DNA of 64,000 nt from an uncultured Selenomonadaceae bacterium. GTDB lineage: Bacteria; Bacillota; Negativicutes; Selenomonadales; Selenomonadaceae. Below the pieces are notes generated by a model. That model saw nothing but the letters and a program-made list of their open reading frames with translations, made no database searches and was not told where the DNA came from. The stretch is taken from assembly GCA_905234235.1 (NCBI GenBank), contig CAJOHN010000004.1, forward strand, positions 20,027-84,026, given 5' to 3'. Of the stretch, positions 26,110 to 33,790 are shown in pieces. The position numbers and the translations under genes are program-made. Numbering within the stretch: position 1 is the stretch's first letter; every line of letters begins with the position of its first letter.

Positions 26110-26541
26110 TTACGGATCTCCGCGAACGATGACATTTAAAAATCTGTGTAATGCGAGTTTTGCCTGTTCAGCCTCTTCCCCGCCGAGAGCTCCACCGTCT
26201 TTTAATTTAAACGTGCGACGATATTTTTGGCGTATTCATAAATCATCAGTTTGTCAAAATGTTCATTAAGTTTGGTTAACCCAATTTTTCTTGAAGCTCA
26301 CCCGAAGAAATGTCCACGTCAATCCCATTCAGATGTACAAAGCAGTATCAGATTTCGGCAACTGTTGGATAGAAGTCCGAAGTTCTTGATTCTCTTGTGA
26401 AAGGTTCTCACAGTTTTTGCGTAGAGCGGCTTGTTCCTCTACTATCGCTTCGACAAGTCGTTTTAGGGAAGTCTGCGCGGTGCCTTTGGAGATATTTTCG
26501 GCTCGAACAGCTTCCAATAAACCGCTGACCGACTCGTCCAT
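26110..26541 (-). pseudogene. Decayed coiled-coil gene (second gene of a dead cassette)
   Basis: An N-terminal 67 residues (MDESVSGLLEAVRAENISKG, then a heptad-like QAALRKNCENLSQENQELRT) are intact. Recognisable continuation lies in other frames: VHLNGIDVDISSGELQEKLG, LNEHFDKLMIYEYAKNIVAR and, after another shift, LKDGGALGGEEAEQAKLALH up to a TAA at 26112-26110. At least three frame breaks are needed to join them. The product would have been about 145 residues. Family not recognised. Confidence 0.65.
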
Positions 26542-26562
26542 CAGAAAAGCCCCTTTGCGTTC

Positions 26563-27335
26563 TTAATGAACTCTTTCAGCTCGACGATAAAGACCGGCGA
26601 TATGCCTGTGCAACTTGGCAAACTTGTTAAATGCACGAATAAACTTCTTGAACTCGTCGAGCGTGTCGTCTATCTTTATACCCTGCTGAATGTCCGTTTC
26701 GTTCAGAAAATCCTCTGCCGTATGCGCGAAATCGTCGGAGAATTTTGCTCCTACAATCACGGCGTTTTGAGTGTGGCTGTCCCCGAATTGGTCAGAAAAA
26801 TCTTCAATAATTTTGTCCTGAGCGTAGAAACCCATAGTCGGCGAAGAAACAACATAGCACTTGTATAGAAGTGAGCGTCATTGCGCTGTTGTGAACCGCC
26901 TATGCTGAAGTCAGAACTAACTACGGCGTTGTCGCCCAAAAAATAAATCTCGTCAAAGTCTTTGTCGCCTTGAGAATAATATTTGAGAGCCGCTTTTACA
27001 CCTGTCAAAAAGTTTTCTGATTTGGCGAAGAGCCCTTTGTTGTTGTCGGCAATAAACATGAAGTAAGGCAACATAAACACGCCGCCGATTGAAATTCCTA
27101 CGCCGAACTTATTTTCAAGTAGCCGCGCTATCGTCGGATAGAGTTGTCCGAGCGGTTTGTGGGCGATAATCGGAGCGTCCAAATCGTTAATTTATTTTTG
27201 AGTAATGCATTTCCAGCTTCCGATTTCAACGTCTTGAAATTTTTCGATCTGCTCCAACGTGGATTTTGTTCGCGCCAAGTTCCCGTTGCCGTTGCCGGTG
27301 TCGGGATCCAGATAGAGCGACAAGCCTTAACTTCG
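26563..27335 (-). pseudogene. Decayed large gene (first gene of a dead cassette)
   Basis: Fragments of one protein are readable in sequence: LYLDPDTGNGNGNLARTKST (near 27300-27240), ending at an in-frame TAA; then, in the same frame past that stop, DAPIIAHKPLGQLYPTIARL, GVFMLPYFMFIADNNKGLF and FDEIYFLGDNAV...GGSQQRNDAHF to about 26870. A shift then leads to MGFYAQDKIIEDFSDQFGDS and DDTLDEFKKFIRAFNKFAKL. The D-x-D-x-GNGNLxR and LPYF...ALKYY...GG-x-QRN-x-AH phrases suggest a Rossmann-like family often seen in accessory loci. I cannot name it. The N-terminus is missing. Confidence 0.65.
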
Positions 27336-27372
27336 ACTTTTTGCAAAAATATTGCAGTGAAATGTACGCTTT

Positions 27373-27392
27373 CCAATGCTCGAAAAACATTG
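27373..27392. repeat. Direct repeat copy 2 with truncated replication-gene start
   Basis: CCAATGCTCGAAAAACATTG, 19 of 20 bases equal to 25426-25445. On the minus strand it again encodes a start reading MFFEHW after an AAGGAG site, but the frame then diverges and ends after about 50 codons. So it is either a second, truncated copy of the replication initiator 5' end or one boundary of an inserted segment. Confidence 0.7.
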
Positions 27393-27438
27393 ACGCCTAC
27401 GCTCCTTTACTTTAAAATCCTCTCCGGAGGTGTTTATC

Positions 27439-28209
27439 ATGTTCCTTGAAGAACGTCATAACCAAATTCTTAGTATCTTAGAGAAAGACGGCAAAGTCCT
27501 CGTTAAAGACCTAGCCGCCCTTTTCCACGTCACTGATGATTCTATCCGTAAAGATCTTTCCGCCCTCGAACTCGACGGTAAATTGAAACGTACTTACGGC
27601 GGGGCTGTCTCCATTCAAGAAAAATTACAGATGACTGAAGCTAACCAACGCCGTATCTCCCACGTTCTCGCTAAACGTAAAATCGCCGAAGTCGCCGTCA
27701 AACTCATGCAGTCTAATCAGCTCATCTTCCTAGATATTTCCACCATCTCTATTGCCGTCGCCCAGCTATTGGAAAAATCTGAATCAGCTTTTACTGTCCT
27801 TACCAATATGGTCGACGTGCTTGTTATGCTCGCTCGCAATCCTAAGATAAACCTCCTCTTCGCGGGCGGACAAATTAATCAAAGCCGCGACGGCTTCTCC
27901 GACGCGCTCAATCTCGAATTTATTTCTAACTTCCGTCCCGATGTTGCTTTCATTGGCGCGTTCGGCGTAGACATAAAAAAAAATTCGCTGACTTCCAGAG
28001 ACACCAACGGTGGTGTTCTAAAGTCGCGAATCATTGAACTCAGTAAAACTTCTTACGTTATGGCGGAGTCCCGGAAAATCGGTTACGAAGGAAATTATCG
28101 CTTCGCTACCGTCGATAAAGTCTCCGGCATTATCACCGAATCAAAACTCTCCGATGAACTCGTAACTGCTGCCGATAAGTTGGGCGTAAACATTATCACG
28201 GCAGATTAA
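27439..28209 (+). CDS. DeoR-family transcriptional regulator
   Basis: 256 residues from ATG at 27439 (MFLEERHNQILSILEKDGKV), CGGAGG eight bases upstream; a GTG at 27430 lies too near that site. The N-terminal HTH (VKDLAALFHVTDDSIRKDLS ALELDG) and KRTYGGAV are diagnostic. The C-terminal sugar-phosphate sensor domain has IFLDISTIS, VLTNMVDVLVML, LLFAGGQIN and DVAFIGAFGVD. It regulates a sugar or polyol pathway whose genes are not adjacent. It ends with a four-base convergent overlap with the next gene. Confidence 0.9.
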   Translation: MFLEERHNQILSILEKDGKVLVKDLAALFHVTDDSIRKDLSALELDGKLKRTYGGAVSIQEKLQMTEANQRRISHVLAKRKIAEVAVKLMQSNQLIFLDISTISIAVAQLLEKSESAFTVLTNMVDVLVMLARNPKINLLFAGGQINQSRDGFSDALNLEFISNFRPDVAFIGAFGVDIKKNSLTSRDTNGGVLKSRIIELSKTSYVMAESRKIGYEGNYRFATVDKVSGIITESKLSDELVTAADKLGVNIITAD

Positions 28210-28892
28210 ATTTCGGCTGTCAACATGCTGAGTAAATAACTTGCGGGCACGCCGATAATCGGTTTCTGCGGCGCGAATGGATCCGTTAAACCTTCCTTAG
28301 CTTTCTGAATCGCTTCAACCTGCGCGGACTCGTCACTAACTTTCTGCAAAGCCTGTTCATGCTCGAAAAGTTCCTGTTCAGCTTTAAGACGCGCTTTCAA
28401 TCGTTTAAGCCGCAACTCCCAATAAGTTTCCTCCTCAACGTGGCGCGAATCGTTCTTGTGAATAGCCGACATATGCCCGCGATAATTTTCCTTAGTCGCG
28501 CCGAACTGCATAACGTCATAACGCCCGTAAGTACCGGGATAGCCGCAAAGATAATCGGGAAAACTAAGCTCCTCGCGCACGCTGTCTAAAACCCAAGCCT
28601 CGTATTCGGGATCGTTCTGCATAGCTTCAAGCGCGGCGTCTGAAAGACAGACAGTAACCTCGTCGCGGTGCCGAGTAATGTTGCGCGGAATGTTTTGGAG
28701 CTGGGCTTCAATGTACTCCTTGTACTCGTCAGGCGTCATTTCCTGCGGAGAAATTTTTTTGAGACCTTCACGCGCCTCAGCAAGAATTTCGTCGTAGGAT
28801 TTTTGATTGTGCCAATTTTCGACGCGCCGTTCCAAATCCTCCATAACCGTAACAGCGTCACCGATATAAACATTATCCAGATGAATCTCCAT
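28206..28892 (-). CDS. Conserved-looking hypothetical protein
   Basis: 228 residues from ATG at 28892 (MEIHLDNVYIGDAVTVMEDL) with GGAGGG upstream. Highly charged and helical: YDEILAEAREGLKKISPQEM, YWELRLKRLKARLKAEQELF as a probable coiled coil. A central segment with SFPDYLCGYPGTYGRYDVMQ has one cysteine. No signal peptide. It lies 22 bases downstream of nth and converges with the DeoR gene. I do not recognise the family. Confidence 0.65.
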   Translation of the reverse strand: MEIHLDNVYIGDAVTVMEDLERRVENWHNQKSYDEILAEAREGLKKISPQEMTPDEYKEYIEAQLQNIPRNITRHRDEVTVCLSDAALEAMQNDPEYEAWVLDSVREELSFPDYLCGYPGTYGRYDVMQFGATKENYRGHMSAIHKNDSRHVEEETYWELRLKRLKARLKAEQELFEHEQALQKVSDESAQVEAIQKAKEGLTDPFAPQKPIIGVPASYLLSMLTAEI

Positions 28893-28914
28893 AACAAAAC
28901 CCTCCTTTAAAACG

Positions 28915-29520
28915 TTATCGGCAAAAGGAGGGGCAAAGTTTATTAAGCGGGCAGATGTTACACTTGGGTTTGCGAGCGGTACAGATATTTCTGCCGTGAT
29001 AAATGAGCCAGTGATGAGCGGCAGACCATTTCTCGCGCGGGATAATTTTTTGTAAGCCCAATTCAACTTCTAAAGGCGTTTTACCTTCGGCGAGTTTCAA
29101 CCTGTTGGCGACGCGGAAAACGTGAGTATCGACGGCGAGGGCAGGAGTATCGAAGGCGACGCTTAGGACGACGTTAGCGGTTTTACGACCGACGCCGGGC
29201 AAGGTAATGAGTTCGTCGAAAGTACTAGGGACGTTGCCGCCGTATTTGTCGATAATAATCTGCGCGGCTTGGAGGATATGTTCAGCCTTAGAGCGGAAGA
29301 AGCCGCAAGGGTGGATAATTTCTTCCAAACGAGCTTGCCCGAGCCGGATAATATTTTCTGGAGTAATGGGGAATAAATTTTTAGTGACTTGGTTGACGCG
29401 TTTATCGGTACACTGCGCGGACAGGATGACGGCTACCAACAATTCAAAGGGCGAATCGAAATGTAACTCTGGGACTGCGCCGCGATAAGTATCCTCTAAA
29501 ATTTCTAAAATTCTGTTCAT
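28915..29520 (-). CDS. nth: Endonuclease III
   Basis: 201 residues from ATG at 29520 (MNRILEILEDTYRG), one base after the upstream gene ends. Helix-hairpin-helix LPGVGRKTANVVLSVAF with the catalytic lysine (in GRKTAN), and the catalytic aspartate in ALAVDTHVFRVANRL. A 4Fe-4S cluster is shown by Cys-x6-Cys-x2-Cys-x5-Cys at the C-terminus (CTARKPKCNICPLNKLC). It removes oxidised pyrimidines and nicks the abasic site. Two iterated octamers lie in the gene. Confidence 0.95.
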   Translation of the reverse strand: MNRILEILEDTYRGAVPELHFDSPFELLVAVILSAQCTDKRVNQVTKNLFPITPENIIRLGQARLEEIIHPCGFFRSKAEHILQAAQIIIDKYGGNVPSTFDELITLPGVGRKTANVVLSVAFDTPALAVDTHVFRVANRLKLAEGKTPLEVELGLQKIIPREKWSAAHHWLIYHGRNICTARKPKCNICPLNKLCPSFCR

Positions 29521-29521
29521 G

Positions 29522-30880
29522 TTAATTGGTAAGGCTACGGACGGGCGCGGGGATTCTGCCGCCACGAGCGATAAAGGCTTCGGAGCTGAAGTGGTTGACA
29601 GGGACGACGGGGCAATAGCCGAGTAAGCCGCCGAATTCGACGACGTCGCCGACTTTAGCATTAGGGACGGGGATAAGTCGGACGGCGGTAGTTTTATTAT
29701 TGACGACACCGATAGCCGCCTCGTCCGCGATAATGCCGCTGATAGTAGACGCGCTGACATCGCCCGCGACGGCAATCATATCGAGCCCGACGCTACAGAC
29801 GCACGTCATCGCCTCCAACTTTTCAATGGTAAGGGAGCCCGCCTTAACAGCCGCAATCATACCTTCATCCTCGCTGACGGGGATAAATGCGCCGCTTAAG
29901 CCTCCGACGTGTGAACTAGCCATGAGCCCGCCCTTTTTAACTGCGTCGTTTAACAGTGCTAAGGCGGCAGTGGTACCGTGAGCCCCGCAACTTTCAAGCC
30001 CCATCTCCTCCAGAATCCGAGCGATTGAATCGCCGACGGCTGGGGTTGGTGCCAATGACAAGTCGACTATTCCGAACGGCACGCCCAACCTACGCGACGC
30101 TTCCTGCGCGACTAACTGCCCCACTCTGGTTATTTTGAACGCTGTCTTTTTTATTGTTTCTGCTAATGTTGTGAAGTCCGCGCCTTTTAAATCTTCCAAC
30201 GCGTGTTTAACGACGCCAGGACCGCTTACTCCGACGTTGATAACTTTATCGGGCTCGCTGACGCCGTGAAACGCCCCCGCCATAAACGGATTATCCTGCG
30301 GAGCATTAGCAAAAATAACCAACTTAGCGCAACCAATCGCCTGTCTATCGCGCGTCAATTCGGCGGTACGCTTAAGGACTTCGCCCATTTCGCGGACGCA
30401 ATCCATATTAATTCCCGCCTTAGTCGACGCCAGATTAACGGATGAGCAAACCAAATCGGTATTCGCGAGGGCTTGCGGGATTGATTCGATAAGAATTCTA
30501 TCGCCGTTGGTGTAGCCCTTTTCGACGAGCGCGCTGAATCCGCCAATAAAATTAACGCCGACCTGTTTAGCGGCTTTATCGAGAGCCTCAGCGATTGGCA
30601 CGTAACTATCCGCCTTACAACTCTCCGCGACAATAGCTATCGGCGTAACTGAAATTCTTTTGTTGATAATCGGCACGCCGTATTCCGATTCAATTTCCTC
30701 GCCCGTTTTTACTAAGAACTCAGCCGAACGAGTGATTTTATCGTAAATATTACGGCAAAAGTCGCGCATATTCGGATGAGCGCAATCGCGTAGGGAAATC
30801 CCCATTGTTATTGTGCGCACGTCTAATTTATTAACGGTTATCATCCGATTCGTTTCGAGTATATCCTCTATCGTTATCAA
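29522..30880 (-). CDS. UPF0210 (DUF711) family protein
   Basis: 452 residues with a TTG start at 30880 and GGAGAG seven bases upstream (product [20 protein letters not shown]). [53 protein letters not shown] and [20 protein letters not shown] match the whole family length. Biochemical role is unknown; structures relate it to glycyl-radical-like folds without proven activity. In most Firmicutes its gene follows the small ACT-domain gene directly. Here an ORF6N gene on the other strand lies between them. Confidence 0.9.
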   Translation of the reverse strand: MITIEDILETNRMITVNKLDVRTITMGISLRDCAHPNMRDFCRNIYDKITRSAEFLVKTGEEIESEYGVPIINKRISVTPIAIVAESCKADSYVPIAEALDKAAKQVGVNFIGGFSALVEKGYTNGDRILIESIPQALANTDLVCSSVNLASTKAGINMDCVREMGEVLKRTAELTRDRQAIGCAKLVIFANAPQDNPFMAGAFHGVSEPDKVINVGVSGPGVVKHALEDLKGADFTTLAETIKKTAFKITRVGQLVAQEASRRLGVPFGIVDLSLAPTPAVGDSIARILEEMGLESCGAHGTTAALALLNDAVKKGGLMASSHVGGLSGAFIPVSEDEGMIAAVKAGSLTIEKLEAMTCVCSVGLDMIAVAGDVSASTISGIIADEAAIGVVNNKTTAVRLIPVPNAKVGDVVEFGGLLGYCPVVPVNHFSSEAFIARGGRIPAPVRSLTN

Positions 30881-30945
30881 ATGTCATCTCTCCGAAAAAA
30901 AAAATTGAAACTGTTTCGACGCAGGCAAGGCTATCAACTTTTCCC

Positions 30946-30974
30946 TTGACGCCCCGCCCGCGATACGTTATATT
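30946..30974 (+). promoter_or_regulatory. Promoter for the ORF6N-domain gene
   Basis: TTGACG at 30946-30951, a 17-base spacer, TATATT at 30969-30974. Points to the gene at 31087 and gives a leader of about 105 nt containing GC-rich stretches. Confidence 0.65.
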
Positions 30975-31086
30975 ATCGCCATAAAACCATCAAACACTGA
31001 CGCAGGGCGCGTCCAGCAATTTCATTATCATTATAACCGCCCGCGCCGCCGCTGTCAACCCTGTTCATTTTTAGGAGGAATTACAA

Positions 31087-31641
31087 ATGAAAAACCTTAT
31101 CCCCGTCGATTATGCTAATCAGCGTGTGCTCACCTACAACCAAGTTGCCAAAGGACTTAACTGCTCTATCGACCAACTGCGCTCCATTTACCACAATCAC
31201 AAAGAAGAGTTCACAGAGGGCGTGCACTTTTTCAACGTCACAGGTGAACCGCTCCGCGCTCTTAAAAAAGACATTACAAATCGACATGTCAATCTACATG
31301 CCAATTCACATGCCGATGATTCTTACTTCACTTTTAAGTTCGTCAAGGGCGCAAAGTGCATTAAGTTATGGTCATGTCAAGGGGTTGCGCGGCTAAGTAA
31401 ACTCATCGACACGCCCGAAGCTTGGGAGCTTTTCACTAAGCTGGAGAAAAATTACTTTGAACGCCAAGCTGAACCTGCCGCGCCCGTAGCTGAATCCGCG
31501 CCCACTGAGCCGGTGTTATCTCCGCTTGAATTATTCCATGAACTTATTGCCATTGCCGATAAAATAGAAGACGACCCCGCCGTTAAGAATAAAATCCTCT
31601 GCGAAGCCGTCACCATTTTAATTGGTAAAAAAATTTTCTAA
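31087..31641 (+). CDS. ORF6N-domain protein (phage antirepressor type)
   Basis: 184 residues with AGGAGG upstream. The ORF6N N-terminus is visible: LIPVDYANQRVLTYNQVAKG, CSIDQLRSIYHNHKEEFTEG, HFFNVTGEPLRALKK, then LWSCQGVARLSKLIDTPEAW. The alanine/proline linker (AEPAAPVAESAPTEP) leads to a helical C-terminal domain. Such proteins come from phages and mobile elements and act as antirepressors or DNA-binding regulators. No other phage gene is adjacent, so it is a lone moron-like insertion with its own promoter and terminator. Confidence 0.8.
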   Translation: MKNLIPVDYANQRVLTYNQVAKGLNCSIDQLRSIYHNHKEEFTEGVHFFNVTGEPLRALKKDITNRHVNLHANSHADDSYFTFKFVKGAKCIKLWSCQGVARLSKLIDTPEAWELFTKLEKNYFERQAEPAAPVAESAPTEPVLSPLELFHELIAIADKIEDDPAVKNKILCEAVTILIGKKIF

Positions 31642-31664
31642 GGGCTTAGCCTCCCTTAGGTTTT
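31638..31664 (+). terminator. Intrinsic terminator of the ORF6N gene
   Basis: CTAAGGG (31638-31644) pairs with CCCTTAG (31653-31659), followed by GTTTT. The stem begins inside the stop codon. A second 12-bp stem (31670-31681 with 31686-31697) follows and covers the end of the ACT gene on the other strand. Confidence 0.6.
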
Positions 31665-31691
31665 GCGCAAGTCTGGGGGATAGCCAATCCT

Positions 31692-31961
31692 CTAGACTTT
31701 ATGCATTGCATCGAAAATATCTTGGTGCTGAGTTTTTATTTCAACTCCGATAGCCTCACCTTGCTCTCGGAGTTTTTTTTGTAAGTCAACGAGTTTGATA
31801 GAATTTTCGCTAGCTTCAGCGAAGAGAATCATATTAAAGAATCCGTTTAGGATATTCTGATTAATGCTTAGGATATTTACGTTATTATCGGCGAGGATTT
31901 TGGTAACGCTGGCGATGATGCCGATACGGTCTCTGCCGACGACGGTTACGATTAATTTCAT
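31692..31961 (-). CDS. ACT domain protein (UPF0237)
   Basis: 89 residues (MKLIVTVVGRDRIGIIASVT). A single ACT fold, with GRDRIGIIASVTKILADNNV and the INQNILNGFFNMILFAE strand. ACT domains bind amino acids; this family is usually encoded just before a UPF0210 gene and may sense a ligand for it. Here it lies nine bases after the sigma factor gene, with the ORF6N gene separating it from UPF0210. Confidence 0.93.
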   Translation of the reverse strand: MKLIVTVVGRDRIGIIASVTKILADNNVNILSINQNILNGFFNMILFAEASENSIKLVDLQKKLREQGEAIGVEIKTQHQDIFDAMHKV

Positions 31962-31970
31962 AATATCACC

Positions 31971-32708
31971 TTAAGGACGCGTGGATTTGATATTTCTATC
32001 GAGAGTAGACAGTCCGCGATAAACGGTGCTGATGTCGATAGATTCGCCGCGAGAAGCTACGTAGCGTTCCAATTTACGTTTGACGCGTTGGAGGGCGTTA
32101 TCGATAGATTTAACGTGGCGATTAAGGCTTGCCGCGATTTCTTGGTAAGATTTACCGTCGAGGTAAGCCATAAGGACTTGCCACTCCAACTCGGAAAGGA
32201 TTTCGGACATTTTCTTTTCGATGGCTAAAAATTCTTCGCGGCTGATTATTAATTCCTCTGGGTCAGCGACTTTGACGCCGCTAATCACGTCAAGGAGGGT
32301 ACGGTCTGAATCTTCGTCGTAAATAGGTTTATTGAGCGAGATATAAGAATTGAGGGGGATATGTTTTTGACGGGTTGCGGTTTTGATAGCGGTGATGATT
32401 TGTCTGGTGACGCACAACTCGGCGAAGGCGTGGAAGCTGGAGAGTTTATCGGCTTTGAAGTCGCGAACAGCCTTATAAAATCCAATCATGCCTTCTTGGA
32501 TAATATCTTCTCTATCCGCGCCGATTAAAAAATAGGAACGAGCCTTAGCGCGGACGAAACTGCGGTAGCGATGAATGAGATAATCCATAGCGGCAGTATT
32601 GTTATTATCTTTTATTTGAGCGATGAGTTCTTCGTCGGTGAGGGATTCGTATTTAGCGTACTCATCGGCGATTTCACTCTCGAAGGAATTTTCAAGGTTT
32701 GATTTCAT
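31971..32708 (-). CDS. sigH: RNA polymerase sigma factor, sigma-H (Spo0H) type
   Basis: 245 residues from ATG at 32708 (MKSNLENSFESEIADEY), GGAGG upstream. Region 2: YLIHRYRSFVRAKARSYFLI, GADREDIIQEGMIGFYKAVR, FHAFAELCVTRQIITAIKTA. Region 4: LSELEWQVLMAYLDGKSYQE IAASLNRHVKSIDNALQRVK. This is the Firmicutes sigma-H pattern that controls stationary-phase, competence or early sporulation genes. In non-sporulating Negativicutes, a role in stationary phase or DNA uptake is possible. Placed with the ACT gene downstream. Confidence 0.88.
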   Translation of the reverse strand: MKSNLENSFESEIADEYAKYESLTDEELIAQIKDNNNTAAMDYLIHRYRSFVRAKARSYFLIGADREDIIQEGMIGFYKAVRDFKADKLSSFHAFAELCVTRQIITAIKTATRQKHIPLNSYISLNKPIYDEDSDRTLLDVISGVKVADPEELIISREEFLAIEKKMSEILSELEWQVLMAYLDGKSYQEIAASLNRHVKSIDNALQRVKRKLERYVASRGESIDISTVYRGLSTLDRNIKSTRP

Positions 32709-32837
32709 ATCACGTCCTCCATTTGGGCAGATTATATCGCGCCGACAAATTTTAGTCAAATTTTTTTATTGACAAGTAGGGAATAATGATAAGCGGGTAG
32801 AATAAAAATTTTTTACATTAAAACGGGCGGTGTTAGA

Positions 32838-33353
32838 ATGAAATTGATAACGGGCGGGGCACGGAGCGGCAAAAGTCTTTACGCGGAAAAGTTGGCAATA
32901 AAAATCGGCAACGGTCGGGCGGCGTACATAGCGACGGCTCAGGCATTAGATGATGAAATGTCCAAACGGATTGAAACGCATAAGATACGGCGCGGGGCGA
33001 ATTGGCAAACATTTGAGGCTCCGTTCAATGCTGATGAAAAAATTTTATTGGCGGGCGAGCAATTTAGCGCGATATTATTTGACTGCGTGACGATGTACAT
33101 AAGCAATTTAATCTGCGCGGACAAAAGCGAGGAAGAAATATTAACGGCGATAGAAAAATTAATCAGCGCGGCGTCAAAAATAACGGCGGTAACGATATTT
33201 GTAACGAACGAAGTTGGGGGCGGGCTAGTGCCGGAGAATGAATTGGGGCGACGATTCAGAGACATAGCGGGCACGGCGAATCAGCGACTGGCGGCGGCGT
33301 CTGACGAAGTAATTTTAATGGTATCGGGAATACCGCTGGTAATAAAAAAATGA
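32838..33353 (+). CDS. cobU: Adenosylcobinamide kinase / guanylyltransferase
   Basis: 171 residues. P-loop GGARSGKSLYAEKLA at residues 6-20, YIATAQALDDEMSKRIETHK, and IFVTNEVGGGLVPENELGRR FRDIAG are full-length CobU signatures. It phosphorylates adenosylcobinamide and attaches GMP in assembly of the cobalamin nucleotide loop. First gene of a compact cobU-GNAT-cobQ operon, overlapping the next gene by four bases. Confidence 0.95.
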   Translation: MKLITGGARSGKSLYAEKLAIKIGNGRAAYIATAQALDDEMSKRIETHKIRRGANWQTFEAPFNADEKILLAGEQFSAILFDCVTMYISNLICADKSEEEILTAIEKLISAASKITAVTIFVTNEVGGGLVPENELGRRFRDIAGTANQRLAAASDEVILMVSGIPLVIKK

Positions 33354-33790
33354 CGATAGAACTTATCCCTGCGCGGGACGTTGAAAAATTCATAACGGAC
33401 TTGCAAGCGGCATTTCGGCGCGAGGACGGCAGTAATAAATTTCGCAGTAAGGATTTGCCAAAATTCTTTGAACGGTCGGGCGCGACGCTCCTAAACATTT
33501 TCGCTGACAAGGAATTAATCGGCGGGGCGGTGTTGATGATAAACTCCGAGACGAATCACAATAAGCTGTCGTTGTTTTTTATAAACGAGCCGAGACGCGG
33601 GCAAGGATTGGGGTATTTATCGTGGCGAGCGATTGAAAAATTTTATCCCGATACAAAAGTTTGGTACGCGCAGACGGCGTGGCTGGATAAGCGGAATTTG
33701 CATTTTTACTTGAATAAATGTGGGTTCGTAGCGTTTTCGATATATGACAAGGGCGAGAGTTATTTAGCGATGGAAAAGGTGATGAAATGA
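33350..33790 (+). CDS. GNAT-family acetyltransferase
   Basis: 146 residues (MTIELIPARDVEKFITDLQA). The acetyl-CoA loop is seen as NEPRRGQGLGYLSWRAIEKF, followed by a WYAQTAWLDKRNLHFYLNKC GF motif typical of the C-terminal half of GNAT enzymes. It overlaps both cobU and cobQ by four bases, so it is translated with cobalamin genes. Its substrate is unknown. Confidence 0.8.
   Translation: MTIELIPARDVEKFITDLQAAFRREDGSNKFRSKDLPKFFERSGATLLNIFADKELIGGAVLMINSETNHNKLSLFFINEPRRGQGLGYLSWRAIEKFYPDTKVWYAQTAWLDKRNLHFYLNKCGFVAFSIYDKGESYLAMEKVMK

Noticed and set aside
25839..26132. A 97-codon plus-strand frame in the degraded region
   Set aside because: No ribosome site, odd composition and overlap with decayed minus-strand gene remnants.
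27128..27376. An 82-codon minus-strand frame starting MESVHFTAIF
   Set aside because: It lies over the LYLDPDTG remnant in another frame and reads as non-protein-like sequence. Treated as part of the decayed region.
29521..29775. Upstream extension of nth by 85 codons
   Set aside because: The extension runs inside the UPF0210 gene out of frame. The product after ATG 29520 begins exactly where endonuclease III normally begins.
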